Source of the DNA: Nocardia mikamii NBRC 108933
Lineage (GTDB): Bacteria; Actinomycetota; Actinomycetes; Mycobacteriales; Mycobacteriaceae
Direction: 5' to 3'
Length of the DNA: 64,000 nt
Assembly (NCBI RefSeq): GCF_001613505.1
Contig: NZ_BDCM01000016.1
Span: 124,001 to 188,000 of the forward strand
Program-made: the position numbers and the translations under genes
Shown: one piece after another, positions 61,601-64,000 of the stretch
How the letters are laid out: each line of letters opens with the position of its first letter
How positions within the stretch are numbered: the first letter of the stretch is position 1
The notes under the pieces: model-generated
The model's input: only the letters and a program-made list of their open reading frames with translations
Told to the model about the DNA's origin: nothing
Database searches by the model: none

Positions 61601-62490
61601 GTGCGGGTGACCGGGACGTTCGAACCCCACATGATCAGATAGCCGGCGTCGAACCAGTCCGCGGATTCCGGGACGTCGGTCTGGTCGCCGAACACCTGCG
61701 GCGAGGCGACCGGCAGGTCGGCGTACCAGTCGTAGAACGACAGCATCGAGCCGCCGAGCAGGGAGATGAACCGGGCGCCCACCGCGTGCGACACCATCGA
61801 CATCGCGGGGATCGGCGAGAAACCCGCGATGCGGTCCGGCCCGTACTGCTTGATGGTGTAAACATGTGCCGCGGCGGCGATTTCGGCGGCTTCCCACCAT
61901 TCCGCCCGCACGAATCCGCCCTTGCCGCGCGCGGATTTGTAGGTCGTCGCCTGCTCCGGGTCCTCGACGATGGATTCCCAGGCGAGCACCGGATCCTTCA
62001 ACCGTGCTTTCGCCTCGCGGTACATCTCGAGCAAGACCCCGCGCACGTACGGATATCGCACGCGCGCGGGGGAATACGTGTACCAGGAGAACGAGGCGCC
62101 GCGCGGGCAGCCACGCGGCTCGTACTCCGGTTTGTCCGCGCCGACCGAAGGATAGTCGGTCTGCTGGGACTCCCAGGTGATCACGCCGTCGGAGACGTAG
62201 ATCTTCCAGGAGCAGGAGCCGGTGCAGTTGACGCCGTGCGTGGACCGGACCACCTTGTCGTGGGCCCAGCGGTCGCGGTAGAACTCGTCGGCCTCGCGCC
62301 CCCCGACCTTGTGCACCGTGCGAAGGTCACTCGATACCTCCCCGCGCTGGAAGTAGCGGCCCACCTTCAGCAAGGCATCGGCCGCCGACTCGGGTACGCC
62401 GTTCGACACCGCGGGTACGCCGTTCGACGCTGACGAGGGGGCCGAATTCTTTTTGTGCGATATGACCACAACGCCCCCATCGAGACACAT
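58678..62490 (-). CDS. narG: Respiratory nitrate reductase alpha subunit NarG
   Basis: The 1270-aa molybdoenzyme has the N-terminal [4Fe-4S] motif with histidine first, HGVNCTGSC (His85, Cys89 and Cys93), and PRGCPRG, and bis-MGD-binding domains throughout (GSNVPVTRTPDAHYMTEARY, SLLGGSMLSFYDWYAD). It reduces nitrate to nitrite on the cytoplasmic face. Length is the usual 1,230-1,280. The start is not certain: ATG at 62490 or GTG at 62469 (after GGGGGCG). It heads narGHJI, transcribed toward lower coordinates; no NarX fusion is seen. Confidence 0.97.
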   Translation of the reverse strand: MCLDGGVVVISHKKNSAPSSASNGVPAVSNGVPESAADALLKVGRYFQRGEVSSDLRTVHKVGGREADEFYRDRWAHDKVVRSTHGVNCTGSCSWKIYVSDGVITWESQQTDYPSVGADKPEYEPRGCPRGASFSWYTYSPARVRYPYVRGVLLEMYREAKARLKDPVLAWESIVEDPEQATTYKSARGKGGFVRAEWWEAAEIAAAAHVYTIKQYGPDRIAGFSPIPAMSMVSHAVGARFISLLGGSMLSFYDWYADLPVASPQVFGDQTDVPESADWFDAGYLIMWGSNVPVTRTPDAHYMTEARYRGQKVVVVSPDYADNTKFADEWVPARPGTDAALAMAMGHVVLREFFVDASTARFDDYIKRYTDLPFLITLDEREGGWTGEGEYRGHTWLPGKFLTAADLAAAGVAGFDVDNAEHKTVLLDADGNPVVPNGTLGDRFSESGAGRWNLDLGDVDPLMTLYGRTDDAAAVQFPRFDGETGTVTRSVPTMVVAGRRVTTVFDLLLAQYGVGRPDLPGDWPTGYDDPSAPYTPAWQESITGVPAAQAIRIAREFADNADRSGGRSMILMGAGTNHWFHSDQIYRAFFTLTLLTGCQGVNGGGWAHYVGQEKCRPVTGWSTLAFGLDWQRSPRQMQGTVFWYLTNDQWRYDPFTSETFASPLGSGVFAGRTAADNIALASRLGWMPTYPTFDRNPLDLVDAAEAAGQTPQDYVVGNLKSGDLEFACEDPDAPRNFPRVLTVWRANLLGSSGKGNEYFHRHLLGADSNLQADDSAGVPPQEVRRPEQAPTGKLDLLVSLDFRMTSTTLFSDIVLPAATWYEKHDLSSTDMHPFVHAFSPAISPPWEAKTDFEAFHRIARGFSWLAEKHLGVRKDLVAVPLQHDSADALAQARGRVLDWKAGECEPVPGRTMPKLVVVERDYPKLAEKMAALGPLIETLGVTTKGVTTVPDAEVEYLRGVNGTVVSGVAQGRPSLAKDVHAAEAVLALSGTTNGRLAVEGFHALERRTGTRLADLAAEHEGKRITFADTQARPVPVITSPEWSGSETGGRRYSPFTINTERLKPWHTLTGRQHFYLDHDWMIELGEQLPIFRPPLDMSVLFREPDVGAVGERGVTVRYLTPHSKWSIHSAYQDNLHMLTLSRGGQAIWMSDRDAAKIGVADNDWIEAVNRNGVVVARAIVSHRMPEGTVFMYHAQDRAVDVPRIEGTPDMRAGRGKRGGIHNALTRIMIKPTHLIGGYAQQSFALNYHGPTGNQRDEVTTIRRRSQEVEY

Positions 62491-62926
62491 GAACCGGGCT
62501 GACCAGTCCGAGAGTAAGGACGCTCGCGGGGGCGGCAAAACGATCCGCTCACACCGCGCGCGAGGCGCCGGTGAGCTGTGAGGTCGGGGAAACGTCCCGG
62601 TCACTGGGCGATTGCCGACTGCGTGGGGTGATTCCGGTCCGACCTGCGGCGATACCGATTCTCACGGTGCCGAGCCGTCGGCGAAGAGCCGCTGTCCACG
62701 TACTCGGTGATGCTTTGGAAACCGGCGCTTCGCGGGCGTTTTACATTTGTTAACACATTCGCGCGGCGTCGAATCGAGTCGAGAGGATAGCGGCGCGGCG
62801 TAGTTCTCCTCCGCGACGAGCGCCGCCGACCAGGTTCTCGTCGAGCGGGATCGAAGGTAGCCGGAGCGATGCCGCCAAGGCCGGGAAGACCATAGGCTGC
62901 CCCCGAATCCAACAACAGGAGAACCG
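62491..62926. other. Intergenic region between divergent narG and FG-GAP protein genes
   Basis: About 436 bases separate the divergent starts. An AT-rich patch at 62738-62754 (GTTTTACATTTGTTAAC) and a GTGAT-N6-GAAAC element at 62707-62722 are the only striking motifs. Open frames are arginine-rich and spurious. The nar promoter is expected here. Confidence 0.45.
62707..62722 (+). promoter_or_regulatory. Half-site resembling a GlnR box upstream of narG
   Basis: GTGAT at 62707-62711 and GAAAC at 62718-62722 are separated by six bases, matching the GTnAC-N6-GAAAC GlnR half-site except for one base. On the opposite strand nearby, AC-N9-AC spacing is also found at 62738-62754. It is 217 bases from the narG start, so its role is doubtful. 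Confidence 0.3.
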
Positions 62927-64000
62927 ATGTCGCGCTCTATTTCCGTTGTCAGCGTTCTCGCGCCGCTGGCACTCGCCGCTCAGGCGGTGGTCGCAGGCAC
63001 TGTGGCGCACGCGGATCCGGTACCGCCCAATCTGATGGGGCCGGCGGTACCGGCGATCGCCGATATCAACGCCGACGGTGTGCCGGATGTCGTCTTCAGT
63101 GATTACCTCCTCGGAGGGGGTGTATCGGTCTTCCTGGGCAAGCCGGGAGGTGGCTTGCGGCCGGCCGTGCACTACGCCACCGGCGGCCAAGCAGACTACG
63201 TCGCCATCACGGACCTCGACCACGACGGCACGGTGGATCTCGCCGTCACGAACTTCGCCTCGAGCGACGTCTCCATCCTGCTGGGCCACGGCGACGGCAC
63301 CTTCGCACCGGCGGTCGGCTACGCCACCGACTTCGCGCCGGGCGCCCTGGTCGCCGCCGATTTCGATCACGACGGAAACCTCGATATCGCCACATCGAAC
63401 CAAGCGCCGTCGTGGTCGCTGCTGCGCGGCCACGGCGACGGCACCTTTGAGTCCGCGGTGACGATATCCACCGCCGGCGGTGTCGGATCCGGTTCGGCCG
63501 ATGTCGCCGATTTCGACGGTGACGGCAACCTCGACCTGCTGCGCGGCAACTACGTCAACAGCACGATCCAGATCTACCGAGGCCACGGGGACGGAACCTT
63601 CGCCGCGCCGGTCACTTTCGAGTCGGGGGCGTCGACCGCGTGGTACGGGATGGCGCGCGATGTCACCGGTGACGGCACACCGGATATCTTGTTCTCCAAC
63701 CTCGCCGACGCGACCGTCTCGGTCCTCACGAACCGGGGCGACGGTACGTTCTCGCCGGCCGTCGCCTACCCGACCGGTGGACTGCTGCCGCAGTGCTTCG
63801 ACGTCGCCGACGTCGACGGTGACGGGAAACCCGACCTGGTGGTAGCCAACGGCGGTACCTCGAGCATCGCCGTCCTGCACGGACACGGCGACGGCACCTT
63901 CGACCCGCCGTCAGCCGTCTATCCCTCCGGCGGTCTGGTCCCGCTGTCCACACCGGCGCTCGCCGACTTCAACGGTGACGGGAAACTCGACGTGGTCATC
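62927..64000 (+). CDS. Secreted FG-GAP/VCBS repeat protein, partial (C-terminus outside the window)
   Basis: The frame begins at ATG 62927, six bases after AGGAG, and stays open to the right edge (358 codons). A signal peptide (hydrophobic residues 4-24; cleavage near AHA/DPVPP) is followed by repeated blades of about 45 residues. Seven calcium-binding-type loops are visible, for example DINADGVPD, DLDHDGTVD, DFDHDGNLD, DFDGDGNLD, DVDGDGKPD and DFNGDGKLD, with GHGDGTF between them. This is an extracellular beta-propeller as in integrin-like or lectin proteins. Ligand is unknown. It is divergent from narG. Confidence 0.88.
   Translation, partial: MSRSISVVSVLAPLALAAQAVVAGTVAHADPVPPNLMGPAVPAIADINADGVPDVVFSDYLLGGGVSVFLGKPGGGLRPAVHYATGGQADYVAITDLDHDGTVDLAVTNFASSDVSILLGHGDGTFAPAVGYATDFAPGALVAADFDHDGNLDIATSNQAPSWSLLRGHGDGTFESAVTISTAGGVGSGSADVADFDGDGNLDLLRGNYVNSTIQIYRGHGDGTFAAPVTFESGASTAWYGMARDVTGDGTPDILFSNLADATVSVLTNRGDGTFSPAVAYPTGGLLPQCFDVADVDGDGKPDLVVANGGTSSIAVLHGHGDGTFDPPSAVYPSGGLVPLSTPALADFNGDGKLDVVI

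Noticed and set aside
59434..62433. A 999-codon open frame on the plus strand opposite narG
   Set aside because: It is the mirror of a highly conserved gene. High-GC third positions remove stops from antisense frames; the translated sequence is Arg/Gly/His-rich without domain motifs.

Overview
The window looks like chromosomal DNA from a high-GC, mycolic-acid-containing actinobacterium of the Nocardia/Rhodococcus/Mycobacterium group, most likely Nocardia. The grounds are the GC-rich wobble positions, two antigen-85-type mycoloyltransferases, a wax-ester synthase/diacylglycerol acyltransferase, WhiB1, and a long stretch collinear with the Mycobacterium tuberculosis Rv3205c-Rv3221c neighbourhood. 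All gene names are inferred from recognised protein motifs and remembered gene order; no database search was run. I saw no transposase, integrase, CRISPR array, tRNA or rRNA. The window begins inside a lipase gene and ends inside an FG-GAP repeat gene.

Layout. 0-6.8 kb is a cell-envelope and lipid region: a secreted lipase, a tandem universal stress protein, two unannotated micro-peptides of 37 and 38 aa directly upstream of a mycoloyltransferase, a WS/DGAT acyltransferase, and a proline-rich membrane protein. 6.9-27.1 kb starts with a molybdopterin oxidoreductase and then follows the conserved block: TB7.3-like biotinyl protein, PdtaS-type kinase, WhiB1, diacylglycerol-kinase-like protein, small membrane protein, acetyltransferases, histidine phosphatase, PQQ-like propeller protein, RhlE helicase, ferritin-like protein, DUF3107, TetR regulator, DUF3152 protein, MoeZ and a TIGR02569-type protein. 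An ECF42-type sigma factor with its DGPF protein and an alpha/beta hydrolase are inserted in it.

27-37.5 kb is devoted to nitrate/nitrite assimilation: two NarK-type transporters, a GntR regulator divergent from another MFS transporter, nirB-nirD, a HemD-like protein fused to a winged helix, and a sirohydrochlorin chelatase. A four-box GlnR-like site lies upstream of the second narK. 37.6-44.7 kb is mixed accessory content: aldo/keto reductase with divergent XRE regulator, VOC protein, second mycoloyltransferase, SnoaL-like protein, LLM oxidoreductase and a Tat-exported purple acid phosphatase.

44.7-55.4 kb holds a TetR-controlled catabolic cluster (alcohol dehydrogenase, acyl-CoA ligase, N-acyl-D-amino-acid deacylase-type amidohydrolase), a second ECF42/DGPF pair, a DUF1772 protein, an SRPBCC protein, an Old Yellow Enzyme and an LLM oxidoreductase with a textbook MerR-type promoter. 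55.4-62.5 kb is narGHJI, the respiratory nitrate reductase. The last kilobase is the start of a secreted calcium-binding-repeat protein.

The most attractive new candidate is the pair of leaderless micro-peptides next to a mycoloyltransferase: their size, lack of signal peptide and position resemble the mycoloylated PorA/PorH peptides of Corynebacterium. Other points worth following are a nested inverted repeat in the leader of the first narK gene, perfect operators beside three regulators, an in-frame 24-bp tandem repeat at the end of a phosphatase gene, and an orphan MerR-type promoter.
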